This document shows positions 18,578 through 25,961 of a stretch of 38,042 nt of DNA, in pieces. Each line of letters begins with the position of its first letter. Position 1 is the first letter of the stretch. Both the position numbers and the translations under genes were made by a program. The notes under the pieces are model-generated. The model was not told the origin of the DNA. It saw only the letters and a list, made by a program, of their open reading frames with translations, and did not search any database. Location: NCBI GenBank assembly GCA_023443455.1, contig JAEZUE010000002.1, positions 1 through 38,042 of the forward strand. Direction: 5' to 3'. The stretch comes from Verrucomicrobiota bacterium. Lineage in GTDB: Bacteria > Verrucomicrobiota > Verrucomicrobiia > Opitutales > Opitutaceae.

Positions 18578-19273
18578 ATGAGCACAGTGCCGGAGTTGTC
18601 CATCGTCATTCCGTTCTTCAACGAGGAGGAGAACGTCGCGGCCGTCTTGGCCGAAGTCCGCCGGGCCCAGCCCGACGCGGAACTGATCGCGGTCGATGAC
18701 GGCAGCGGCGACGGCACTTGGGCGAAGATTTGCGCGGTCTCCGGGGTGCGCGGGCTGCAGCTGCCCCGGAACATGGGCCAGAGCGCCGCGATGTTCCGCG
18801 GCATCATGGCGGCGACCGGCGAGATCGTGGGCACGATGGATGGCGACGGGCAGACCGATCCGGCCGACTACGCCCCGATGGTCGCGGCGCTGCGGCGCGA
18901 GGGCGTCGACGTGGTGATCGGCTACCGTGCCACGCGGGAGGATACGTGGAACAAACGGGCGGCCTCGAAGTACGCCAACGCGATCCGCAAGGCCGTGCTG
19001 CACGACGGCGCCCGCGACACCGGTTGCCCGATGAAGATCTTCCGGCGCGAGGCGCGGGCGGCGCTGGTGGCGTTCAACGGCATGCACCGGTTCATGCCGG
19101 CGCTTTTCAGGGGCGCCGGGTTTTCGGTGTTCGAGATGGCGGTGACCCATCGCCAACGCGCGAAGGGGGTCTCGAAATACACGAACTGGGGCCGCGCGTG
19201 GCGGGGCCTGTATGATCTGTTCGGCGTACGTTGGCTGTTGAAACGGCGCCTGGTCTACCGCGACCAGGCTTGA
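18578..19273 (+). CDS. Family 2 glycosyltransferase (DPM1-like)
   Basis: The 231-residue protein has the GT-A fold start ELSIVIPFFNEEENV, the nucleotide-binding AVDDGSGDGT (Asp40, Asp41), and the metal-binding MDGDGQTDP (Asp88, Asp90). Later come GCPMKIFRR and RQRAKGVSKYTNWGRAW, typical of dolichyl/polyprenyl-phosphate sugar transferases. It lacks the C-terminal membrane helices of ArnC/GtrB-type enzymes, so it is likely a soluble or peripheral enzyme transferring a sugar to a lipid carrier. It lies 57 bases after slyX and has no promoter of the TTG type, so cotranscription with slyX is plausible. Confidence 0.93.
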   Translation: MSTVPELSIVIPFFNEEENVAAVLAEVRRAQPDAELIAVDDGSGDGTWAKICAVSGVRGLQLPRNMGQSAAMFRGIMAATGEIVGTMDGDGQTDPADYAPMVAALRREGVDVVIGYRATREDTWNKRAASKYANAIRKAVLHDGARDTGCPMKIFRREARAALVAFNGMHRFMPALFRGAGFSVFEMAVTHRQRAKGVSKYTNWGRAWRGLYDLFGVRWLLKRRLVYRDQA

Positions 19274-19302
19274 GGGGCGTGCCGCTTTTTCCGACGCCGG
19301 TC

Positions 19303-19338
19303 TTGCTCCGGTTGTGGCCGGCCGTGCACGATGCGCGC
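19303..19338 (+). promoter_or_regulatory. Candidate leaderless promoter of the lipoprotein gene
   Basis: TTGCTC (19303-19308) is 36 bases before the ATG at 19339, with CACGAT at 19327-19332 in the -10 position. Its spacing is identical to the slyX promoter candidate. Confidence 0.4.
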
Positions 19339-19794
19339 ATGAAACTTCTGCGCTTCCTGGTTCCCGCCCTGCTCCTCTCCGTCTTCGGGTTCGGTTTCAC
19401 CGGCTGCACCTCCACGACCGTGCAGTCTGCCGGGGTGGGCGTGAGCCTGATCGGAATCTCCACCGGCGAGGGCTCCGAGGTGGTCTTCCAGATCCAGCTG
19501 CAAAACGAGAACCTGGTCGCCCTGGCGCTCGCCAACTCGTCCTACAAGGTCACGCTCGACGGCGTGGCCTACGGCGAGGCGGTCGTCGACAAGCCGATGG
19601 CCTTGGTCGAGCGCACGGCCGTCACCGTCGACGCCAAGCTGGTTGTCCGTGACGCCGCGACCCTGGAGCGTCTGCGTGCGGTGCTCGCGGACGGCGCGGT
19701 CGACTACACCCTGGCCTGTCGCCTGGTCTCGATGATCGGCGACGACCGGCTGGTTCTCCTGACCAAGGCTTCGGGCCGCTACGAGGCGCGCTGA
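19339..19794 (+). CDS. Lipoprotein with a LEA14/WHy-like beta-sandwich domain
   Basis: The 151-residue protein has a lipoprotein signal peptide with lipobox FTGC (Cys23), so it should be lipid-anchored, probably in the periplasm. The mature part reads as a small beta-sandwich (VVFQIQLQNEN, NSSYKVTLDGVAYG, VVDKPMALVERTAVTVDAKL), the pattern of LEA14/water-stress-hypersensitivity domains. The function in bacteria is unclear. The ATG at 19339 gives a standard signal peptide and matches the TTG spacing rule. RlmM follows 48 bases later. Confidence 0.85.
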   Translation: MKLLRFLVPALLLSVFGFGFTGCTSTTVQSAGVGVSLIGISTGEGSEVVFQIQLQNENLVALALANSSYKVTLDGVAYGEAVVDKPMALVERTAVTVDAKLVVRDAATLERLRAVLADGAVDYTLACRLVSMIGDDRLVLLTKASGRYEAR

Positions 19795-19842
19795 ACTTCG
19801 CGCCGGCCCGCTGTCCCCGTCGCCCGTCTCCAACTTTTTCCT

Positions 19843-20850
19843 ATGCTCTTCACCTGCCAGTCGGGATTCGAATCGTTGCTCGGCGCCGAGTTGGCCGGCC
19901 TGAAGCTGGGGGCTGTCGACGAGAGCGGTGCGGGCTGGGTGCGCACCGCCGCGCCGGCGGGCACCGCGTGCCCCGAACTGTGTTTCGCGCATCGGGCGCT
20001 GCTGGACGCGGTGGAGATTTCCGGGGGCAGCGTGAATGCGCTCGCCGGCAGCGTTTCGGACTGGTTCCTGGGGCAGTTGCGGGGCGAACGGATCGAGGGG
20101 GCCTGGCCCTGCGTGTGGCAGGCGCCGATCGAGGTGCCCGGACTCGGGCGCCGGCTCAACTCGGTCGAAAGCGAGTTCGGCCTTGTATTGAAGAAACGGC
20201 TCTCGCGGGTGGCGAAGCTGGCCTCGCCGGAGCTGCCGCGCGGCACCGGTCCGGCGAGCGGGCTTTTCGTCTTCGGGGCGGATTTCGGCCGCCTCTTCGT
20301 CGCGCGGCATGCTTGGCTCGGCGGCCAGCGTCGCATGGCCGACGATTCCGCGGCGCCCTCGCGTTCCTATCTGAAGACCGAGGAGGCGTACGTGGTGCTC
20401 GGGCGCGAGCCGGGGCCGGGCGAGACCGTGGCCGATCTGGGCGCGGCGCCCGGCGGGTGGAGCTACAGCGCGGCCAAGCGCGGGGCGCGGGTGGAGGCGA
20501 TCGACAACGGTCCGCTCAAAGGCGGGGCGCTGGATCATCCGCTGATCGAACATCGGCGGGAGGACGCGTTCCGGTTTCGACCGGAGGCCGGCGCGCGTTT
20601 CGACTGGCTGTTCTGCGACATGGTCGAGGACCCGCGGCGGGTGCTCGAGCTGGTCCTGCAGTGGACGCGCGGGCGCTGGTGCCGGCACTTTGTCGTGAAC
20701 TTGAAGTTCGGCCACGCCGATGCGCTGGCACTGGTCGACCACCTGCGGCATTCGAGCGAGAGCCCGCTGCGCGATTGTGCCCAGGCGCACGTTCGCCACC
20801 TCTTTCACGACCGTGAGGAGATCACCTTGGTCGGTTCCTTGGTGGAATAG
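19843..20850 (+). CDS. rlmM: 23S rRNA (cytidine-2'-O)-methyltransferase RlmM
   Basis: RlmM methylates C2498 of 23S rRNA in E. coli. The 335-residue protein has an N-terminal THUMP-like region followed by a Rossmann methyltransferase. It has the SAM-binding motif ADLGAAPGGWS (197-207) and a full K-D-K-E catalytic set: Lys178 (RSYLKTEEA), Asp259 (FCDM), Lys288 (NLKFG) and Glu325 or Glu326 (REEITL). It is somewhat shorter than the E. coli enzyme (366). The ATG at 19843 starts MLFTCQSGFE, as in the family. It may be cotranscribed with the lipoprotein gene. Confidence 0.93.
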   Translation: MLFTCQSGFESLLGAELAGLKLGAVDESGAGWVRTAAPAGTACPELCFAHRALLDAVEISGGSVNALAGSVSDWFLGQLRGERIEGAWPCVWQAPIEVPGLGRRLNSVESEFGLVLKKRLSRVAKLASPELPRGTGPASGLFVFGADFGRLFVARHAWLGGQRRMADDSAAPSRSYLKTEEAYVVLGREPGPGETVADLGAAPGGWSYSAAKRGARVEAIDNGPLKGGALDHPLIEHRREDAFRFRPEAGARFDWLFCDMVEDPRRVLELVLQWTRGRWCRHFVVNLKFGHADALALVDHLRHSSESPLRDCAQAHVRHLFHDREEITLVGSLVE

Positions 20851-20880
20851 GCCGGTTACAAGCGAAACTCCGGAAGGTGT

Positions 20881-20916
20881 TTGACAGCACCTTGTGGAAT
20901 TAGGGATGAAGATGGG
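20881..20916 (+). promoter_or_regulatory. Candidate promoter with perfect TTGACA
   Basis: TTGACA at 20881-20886 starts exactly 36 bases before the ATG at 20917. The -10 position (20905-20910) reads GATGAA, which is weak. This stretch is richer in A+T than the flanking genes. It could start the transcript of the small gene at 20917 and the decarboxylase genes behind it. Confidence 0.45.
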
Positions 20917-21267
20917 ATGCCCGGAGTAAAATTAGTTTCGCTGATGTTCGCCGTGGGGGCCTTCGCGCTCACCGGCCTCGGCGATTTTCGGGCGTTTTCG
21001 CAGGAGAAAATCGGGATTTTCGCGACCGAAGGGGCCGCCGAGGCGGTCTTGGTCGGAGATCTCGAAATCAACGCCGACGATGGCAGGCCTCGTGCAGTTG
21101 CCGAGCCCGCCATATGCAACCGCAGCGTCGAATCGTGGACCATGGACGTGACCGATCCGTTCGGTTCCCCTCGGGGAACCGGAGACGGGGCTTCGGTGCA
21201 CGGATGGGCCGCGCAGGCGACGGGCATTTCCGGTGGGTTGTCGAGCCCGCCGGTGGTCTGCGGTTGA
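20917..21267 (+). CDS. Small predicted exported protein of unknown function (tentative)
   Basis: I do not recognise this 116-residue product. Its first 30 residues look like a signal peptide (KLVSLMFAVGAFALTG, then a polar region with RAFSQEK). The third codon positions of roughly its first half are mostly G or C, as in real genes here; the second half is less convincing and Gly/Ser/Pro-rich. It has no Shine-Dalgarno sequence, but the perfect TTGACA 36 bases before the ATG matches the pattern at other genes. It precedes the oadG-like gene by 115 bases on the same strand. An opposite-strand frame covers the same region and is Arg/Pro/Ser-rich, so less likely. Confidence 0.35.
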   Translation: MPGVKLVSLMFAVGAFALTGLGDFRAFSQEKIGIFATEGAAEAVLVGDLEINADDGRPRAVAEPAICNRSVESWTMDVTDPFGSPRGTGDGASVHGWAAQATGISGGLSSPPVVCG

Positions 21268-21382
21268 GCGCGTGTCCTCACCGGGAGGAGTCGCCGCGCT
21301 GGGGCGCGCCGCCTCCGAGCCCGACTTCGCTCCGGCCGCGCTGCGCGGCGCGACGGGAGCCGCATCCTTTTCCGACCCAACA
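21129..21382 (+). other. Structured region upstream of the Na+ decarboxylase genes
   Basis: A perfect nine-base hairpin CGGTTCCCC/GGGGAACCG with a two-base loop sits at 21162-21181. Further G+C-rich hairpins follow, such as GGAGG/CCTCC arms around 21284-21316 and GCCGCGC/GCGCGGC around 21336-21353. This could be a leader that controls oadG-oadB, or structure within the 3' end of the small gene. I recognise no known riboswitch consensus. Confidence 0.3.
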
Positions 21383-21520
21383 ATGAAATCCACCCTCATT
21401 ACCACCGTTTCCATTTATGGCCTCGGCGTGGCGATCTCCTTCGCCGTCGCCGGCGTGATCAAGATCATCGGCGAGATGATCCGCAACCTCGAGCGTCGCG
21501 CCAAGAAGGTGACGAGCTGA
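21383..21520 (+). CDS. OadG-related small subunit of a Na+-translocating decarboxylase
   Basis: This 45-residue protein has a single membrane helix near the N terminus (TTVSIYGLGVAISFAVAGVIKII) and a short basic tail (RNLERRAKK). That form, directly upstream of oadB, is the hallmark of small OadG/gamma-like subunits that hold the carboxyltransferase and beta subunits together. The ATG at 21383 is the first Met after a hydrophilic stretch of unlikely codons. The beta-subunit gene starts 40 bases after its stop. Confidence 0.85.
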   Translation: MKSTLITTVSIYGLGVAISFAVAGVIKIIGEMIRNLERRAKKVTS

Positions 21521-21560
21521 GCCCGCCCGCTTCTCCGACCCAGTTGGAATAGGAGGCCCA

Positions 21561-22805
21561 ATGCCCAATCTGCTCGAACTCTTCCAGGGGTTCAGCACGC
21601 TCGTCGATTCCGAGCCGCGCATCATCTGCGCGCGCATCGGGCTGATTCTGCTCGGCGTGCTGCTGGTCTACCTGGGCAAAAAAGGCGTGCTCGAACCGCT
21701 GCTGATGATCCCCATGGGTCTCGGCATGGCGGCGATCAACGCCGGTGTCATGTTTTTGGATCCGGTCACCGCCTCGGCGGTGACGGAAGGCGCGGTGAAT
21801 GCCGGCGACAAGGTGCAGGGGTCGCTCTTCATGGCCCCGCTGGTGCAGCAGACGGAGAATCTGATGTACCTCATGCAGATCGATTTCATGCAGCCGATCT
21901 ACACGTTCGCCTTCTCGAACGGCCTGATCGCCTGCCTGGTCTTCATGGGCATCGGCGTGCTGCTCGACGTCGGCTACGTGCTCGCGCGCCCGTTCGAGAG
22001 CATGTTTCTCGCGCTGGCGGCCGAGCTCGGCACGATCCTGACCTTCCCGATCGCGATCTGGCTCGGGCTCACGCCGAAGGAGGCCGCCTCGATCGCGATG
22101 GTCGGCGGGGCCGACGGCCCGATGGTGCTCTTCACCTCGCTGACGCTGGCCAAGCATCTGTTCGTCCCGATCACGGTGGTGGCCTATCTGTATCTCGGAC
22201 TCACCTACGGCGGTTATCCCTACCTGATCCGGGCGATGGTGCCGAAGCGGCTGCGCATGCTGCCGATGCGGGCCAAGCCCACGGCGCAGATCAGCAGCGG
22301 CGCAAAGCTCACCTTCGCGGTCGTGGGTTGCACGGTCCTGTGCTTCCTCTTCCCGGTGGCGGCTCCGCTGTTTCTCTCGCTCTTCGTCGGTGTGGCGGTG
22401 CGCGAGGCCGGGCTGAAGGAGTTCACTTCGCTGCTCAGCGGACCGTTTCTCTACGGCGCCACATTCTTCCTCGGTCTGCTGTTGGGCGTGCTCTGCGAGG
22501 CGGCCACGATTCTCAACCCGGTCGTGCTGAAGCTTCTGCTGCTCGGCATTCTCGCCCTGCTGCTCTCCGGCATCGGTGGTCTCCTGGGCGGCTACGTGCT
22601 CCACTTCCTCAGCGGCGGGCGCTACAACCCGGTGGTCGGCATCGCCGGCGTGAGCTGCGTGCCCTCGACCGCGAAGGTGGCCCAGAAGGTGGTCGCGGCC
22701 GACGATCCGGGCGTGATCATCCTGCCCCAGGCGCTCGGCGCCAACATCTGCGGCGTCATCACCAGCGCGATTCTCTGCGGCATCTTCATCTCGATGCTGA
22801 AGTGA
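21561..22805 (+). CDS. oadB: Sodium-ion-translocating decarboxylase beta subunit (OadB/GcdB/MmdB)
   Basis: The 414-residue polytopic protein is the Na+ channel of oxaloacetate, glutaconyl-CoA or methylmalonyl-CoA decarboxylases. It couples decarboxylation of a carboxybiotin to export of two Na+. Conserved segments include ARIGLILLGVLLVYLG, the Na+-binding MVGGADGPMVLFTS, LGANICGVI near the C terminus and a GVSCVPSTAKVAQKV segment. About nine to eleven membrane helices are visible. AGGAGG at 21551-21556 is four bases before the ATG. No carboxyltransferase (alpha) or biotin carrier gene is adjacent, so these must lie elsewhere, and the substrate cannot be stated. A terminator follows. Confidence 0.95.
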   Translation: MPNLLELFQGFSTLVDSEPRIICARIGLILLGVLLVYLGKKGVLEPLLMIPMGLGMAAINAGVMFLDPVTASAVTEGAVNAGDKVQGSLFMAPLVQQTENLMYLMQIDFMQPIYTFAFSNGLIACLVFMGIGVLLDVGYVLARPFESMFLALAAELGTILTFPIAIWLGLTPKEAASIAMVGGADGPMVLFTSLTLAKHLFVPITVVAYLYLGLTYGGYPYLIRAMVPKRLRMLPMRAKPTAQISSGAKLTFAVVGCTVLCFLFPVAAPLFLSLFVGVAVREAGLKEFTSLLSGPFLYGATFFLGLLLGVLCEAATILNPVVLKLLLLGILALLLSGIGGLLGGYVLHFLSGGRYNPVVGIAGVSCVPSTAKVAQKVVAADDPGVIILPQALGANICGVITSAILCGIFISMLK

Positions 22806-22825
22806 TCCGGCATCCCGCCGATCAC

Positions 22826-22865
22826 AACACCCCCGCTCGCGAGAGTCGGGGGTGTTTTGTTTTCC
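22826..22865 (+). terminator. Rho-independent terminator after oadB
   Basis: A ten-base stem AACACCCCCG/CGGGGGTGTT (22826-22835 with 22847-22856) is followed by TTGTTTT. It starts 20 bases after the oadB stop codon. Confidence 0.92.
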
Positions 22866-23027
22866 GGGGCCCTGCGTCGTATCCATGCACTTGTGCCCAA
22901 CCCGCGGGAGTCGCCCCGCCGGCGCGAGAAGTGATCCGGGGTGGGTCTGCCTGCTTGGGCGCGCAGCGCCGGGGTGCGCGCAAGCCGTTCCGCGCGGCAA
23001 TCGGATCGTGCCGACGGTGCGGCCCGG

Positions 23028-23531
23028 TCAGATCCTACGGTCGGCCATGGCGGGCCCGTTCTTGATCCAGCAGGCCTCGGCCAGCAGGGCGGCGACCCCG
23101 AAACAGGTCACGAAGAACCCGGTCATCATGCGCATCTGCACGGCCTGCGCCTGGGCGAACTGCACCGGGCCGATCTCGCGCACGATGTCCTCACCGGCCA
23201 ACAGTACCGTGCGCCCGTCGGCCAGGCGCTCGGGGCGGGCGCCCTCGTTGAGCGAGCGACACACGAAGAAGTTGCCGAAGCCGAAGGCCAGCAGGGCGAG
23301 GGCGGCGATCTTCAACCAGGCCGGGATGTTGCCGAAGACTTCGGAGACGAGATTGCGGCGCGGCACGCGACGCCATTGCCAGATCGCCGTCGGCCAGACG
23401 ATGAAGAGCAACGGCAGGAACAGGAGCACGGCCGGGTGGACGTGGCCGAAGAACGTCGCGGCATAGGCGACGGCGTTGGCCAACGTGGCGAGCAGGGCGA
23501 TCCAGAAGGTGAGGCGGAGCGGGGCGGGCAC
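23028..23531 (-). CDS. Four-helix membrane protein of unknown function
   Basis: I do not recognise this 167-residue protein. It shows four hydrophobic segments: LTFWIALLATLANAVAY (about 7-28), AVLLFLPLLFIVWPTAIW (35-54), LKIAALALLAFGFGNFFVC (72-92) and TGFFVTCFGVAALLAEACW (about 138-158). A polar loop lies between the third and fourth (ARPERLADGRTVLLAGEDIV). The frame is open upstream, but that part is antisense-like and Ser/Arg-rich, so the GTG at 23531, just before the first helix, is preferred. It lies 67 bases downstream of the gene ending at 23599 and is probably cotranscribed with it. Confidence 0.75.
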   Translation of the reverse strand: MPAPLRLTFWIALLATLANAVAYAATFFGHVHPAVLLFLPLLFIVWPTAIWQWRRVPRRNLVSEVFGNIPAWLKIAALALLAFGFGNFFVCRSLNEGARPERLADGRTVLLAGEDIVREIGPVQFAQAQAVQMRMMTGFFVTCFGVAALLAEACWIKNGPAMADRRI

Positions 23532-23598
23532 GGCGCGATGGTGAGCGTGTTGTTTCGTCGCTGGCGAGCCGGAGTTTGCCCCCGATCTCTCGCTGGCC

Positions 23599-24615
23599 TC
23601 AGCGCTCCGGCTCGCGCTCGAGGCCGAAGACCTCGCATCTGAGCGGTCGCTCGACCTCGCCGAGCCGGACGAAACGGTGTCCAGTTGCTCCTGACACCCG
23701 AGCGAGCAGTTGTTCGAGTGCCATCCCGCCTTCGACCTCGGCTTCGAGCGCCGCGCGGTCGCTTTCCGGGAGGTCGACGATTTGTCCGAGGTAGTCGAGG
23801 TAGGCCGGCGGATGGAAGTCGGGCCGGAAGACGACAAGGGCGTCCTCGAATTTCTTCCACACGGCGACGCTCAGTTCGGTGGTCTCCGCGAAGGTCTCCG
23901 CGACCCCCTCGGCCCATTGGTGCAGCTCCTGGCGCTTGGTTTCGCGGAAGGCAGCCCGGATCTGTTCCTCGGTGTAGGTGCGTTCTTCGTTGGCGGACAC
24001 TCGCCTGAACTCCGCTTCGGAGACGCCGAGCCTGCCGGTGCGCCATGCCATGTCCCGGGCGTAGGCTTCGATGAAGTCTTCCTTGAAGCTCCCGGGTGCG
24101 GTGGGGCGGAGTGCCCTGCCGGCGATTTTCGCCCTCAGAGCATCGAGCAACTCGGGCACGGCCCGGCCGGCGAGATACAGTTTCTCGGTGCCGGGTCGGG
24201 TGTCCATTTCGCTCCCCGTCGAGGCGTTGGTCACGGTGATTTCCAGCCCGTCCGCGAGGGTGGCGACCAGATCGACGAAGCATCCGGCGGCGGGGTGTTG
24301 GTAGCAGCAGGCGCGGAGCCGTTCGCCCGGGTGGGAGAAGCCGAGAAGCCGAACTCCCGGCAGGCCGACGATCTCGAAGGGGCCCGAGCGCACGAACCCG
24401 TGCCGCTCGAACTCGCGCACGGCGGCCTCGCAGGGACGCCGGTCGATCCAACCCGCTTCGGTGTCGGCGATCAGATCGATGCTTGCCGGAGGCAGGCCGG
24501 ATCCGGCGATCTTCCTGATCTTCCTCCAGTGCCACCAAAGGAAGGCGACAAGCGCGGCCAATCCGAGAAGCAGAAGCAGGGCGACGAAACCGACGATGCG
24601 AAGAACGAGGTCCAT
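23599..24615 (-). CDS. Membrane-anchored protein of unknown function
   Basis: The 338-residue protein has one N-terminal membrane helix (VLRIVGFVALLLLLGLAALVAFLWW) followed by a basic stretch (HWRKIRKI), so the rest is probably cytoplasmic. The soluble part mixes helices and strands (GFVRSGPFEIVGLPGVRLLGF, AGCFVDLVATLADGLEITVTN) and is Glu-rich toward the C terminus. No catalytic motif is evident and I do not assign a family. The ATG at 24615 places the helix at the start and has TTGTCG exactly 36 bases upstream. It is divergent from the methyltransferase gene at 24750 and heads a two-gene unit with the small membrane protein. Confidence 0.8.
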   Translation of the reverse strand: MDLVLRIVGFVALLLLLGLAALVAFLWWHWRKIRKIAGSGLPPASIDLIADTEAGWIDRRPCEAAVREFERHGFVRSGPFEIVGLPGVRLLGFSHPGERLRACCYQHPAAGCFVDLVATLADGLEITVTNASTGSEMDTRPGTEKLYLAGRAVPELLDALRAKIAGRALRPTAPGSFKEDFIEAYARDMAWRTGRLGVSEAEFRRVSANEERTYTEEQIRAAFRETKRQELHQWAEGVAETFAETTELSVAVWKKFEDALVVFRPDFHPPAYLDYLGQIVDLPESDRAALEAEVEGGMALEQLLARVSGATGHRFVRLGEVERPLRCEVFGLEREPER

Positions 24616-24749
24616 GGATGGACAAGTGGCGGTGGCGTGTCCGACCGACAATCCGATCCGCGTAGGTAGATGTTTATTACGATTTTTGCATCGGGGCCCC
24701 GGGTCGTGTTCGTTGTTGCCGGGCGCGGGGGTTCCGGCTCTGTTGCGGC
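24616..24749. promoter_or_regulatory. Divergent promoter region with an A+T-rich core
   Basis: On the minus strand TTGTCG begins at 24651 (36 bases before the ATG at 24615), with ACTTGT in the -10 position. On the plus strand TTGTTG begins at 24713 (37 bases before the GTG at 24750), with CTCTGT in the -10 position. The middle (24662-24690, GTAGGTAG to TTATTACGATTTTTGC) is the most A+T-rich part and shares the word GTAGGTA with the region upstream of the PEP-CTERM gene. Confidence 0.4.
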
Positions 24750-25625
24750 GTGCGCTCCATTTCCCGCAGCTCCTCCCCTGTTCCGGCAACCGCTCCGGCC
24801 GCTTCCGCCGCGCCCCGTGCTCCCGCTCGCGAGCGGAGGGAGACGGGCGTTCGCGAAATCCCGATCTGCGGGCTCGCGGCCGTGCGGGCGCTGTTCCAGA
24901 GCCGGCCGGAGGCGATCAAGCGTCTCTTCTTCGACTTGCCGACCTCGCGCCGTGTCGGCGGGATCAGCGGCTATCTCGCCCGCGAGCGCCGGGTCTATCG
25001 GCAGGTCGAGCCGGCCGAACTCGAGAAGGTGGCCGGCACGATCCATCACGGCGGCGTGGTCGCCATCGTCGACCAGGCGCCGTTGGAGGAGCCGACCGCG
25101 GGCGATCTCGCGCGCTGGGCGCGGGCCGGGCGGCCGGTGGTGTTGCTCGACCGGATCGGCAACGCCCACAACCTCGGCGCGATCGCCCGCACCCTGGCCT
25201 TCTTCGGTGTCGAAAACTTGGTTGTCGCCGCCGGCGAGAATGCCGCGCGACCGGGCGAATCCGCGTATCGGGTCGCCGAGGGCGGCCTGGAACATGTGCG
25301 GGTCTGGATCTCGCCGGATTTCGCCGATCTCTGCCAGGGGCTGCGCGAGGCGGGCTTCGCGGTCGTAGGCACCGATGTGCGCGGCCCCAATCTCGGCGCG
25401 TTGAACCGCGCCGCGTTCCTGCCGAAGTCCGTGCGCCGGGGCGCCGACTCGGTCGCGAGCACGCCGATCGCGCTCATCCTCGGCAACGAGGAGGCCGGCC
25501 TCGCCCCGGATGTCGCCAAGGCCTGCGACCGGCTCGTGCGCATCCCCGGCTCGGGCAAGGTCGAGTCGCTCAACGTCTCCGCCGCCGCCGCCGTGCTGGT
25601 GGCGGCCCTGGTGGCCGGCACCTGA
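24750..25625 (+). CDS. TrmH/SpoU-family rRNA 2'-O-methyltransferase (second paralogue)
   Basis: The 291-residue protein has the N-terminal substrate-binding region (IPICGLAAVRALF, then RRVYRQVEPAELEKVAG and HHGGVVAIV, the usual RNA-binding start of these enzymes). The three SpoU motifs are LLDRIGNAHNLGAIART (132-148, Asn141), LILGNEEAGLAP (242-253, Glu247) and IPGSGKVESLNVSAAAA (265-281, Ser273 and Asn275). It should transfer a methyl group to a ribose of rRNA or tRNA. The first 30 residues are Ser/Pro/Ala-rich and probably disordered. The GTG at 24750 matches the TTG spacing rule. It shares low overall similarity with the paralogue at 4286-5050, so they probably modify different sites. Confidence 0.92.
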   Translation: MRSISRSSSPVPATAPAASAAPRAPARERRETGVREIPICGLAAVRALFQSRPEAIKRLFFDLPTSRRVGGISGYLARERRVYRQVEPAELEKVAGTIHHGGVVAIVDQAPLEEPTAGDLARWARAGRPVVLLDRIGNAHNLGAIARTLAFFGVENLVVAAGENAARPGESAYRVAEGGLEHVRVWISPDFADLCQGLREAGFAVVGTDVRGPNLGALNRAAFLPKSVRRGADSVASTPIALILGNEEAGLAPDVAKACDRLVRIPGSGKVESLNVSAAAAVLVAALVAGT

Positions 25626-25961
25626 TCCGCCACTCGCCGCGGGCGGCGCAGCGTTTCACCGATCCGTCACCGCCGCGTCGCGGGTTTGGCGCTTTCGGGT
25701 GCGACACTGTTCGGCAGGTCGCCCTCGGTCGCACGACTCTTCGCCGGGTTTTGTGGGAGGCTGCTTCAGTATCGACGGACCGAGGACGTCGTGGGGCCGG
25801 GCGACTTGTTTCGATTGAGATCAACGGGGTGGGGGTGCGGTGCCGAAGTCCAGCCATGCGCTTTGCACGGTGCTCCCGCCCCTTCTCGCCCCGGCGCGGG
25901 GCGACGGGGCCTGCCCGGCACCGAGCCGACGATTGTGACGGCCGTGGGCCATCGCGGTGGG
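25626..25961. other. Intergenic region between convergent genes
   Basis: I see no gene in these 336 bases. A hairpin TCGCCCCG/CGGGGCGA with a three-base loop at 25886-25904 lies 58 bases beyond the PEP-CTERM gene stop and could end that transcript, although no T-run follows on the minus strand. The rest holds nothing I can name. Confidence 0.4.

Noticed and set aside
21129..21382. Known riboswitch ahead of oadG
   Set aside because: Hairpins are present, but I could not match a cobalamin, cyclic-di-GMP or other consensus by eye; left as an unassigned structured region.
25626..25961. Short genes between the second methyltransferase and the PEP-CTERM gene
   Set aside because: Frames exist on both strands but have poor codon use and no motif or start signal.
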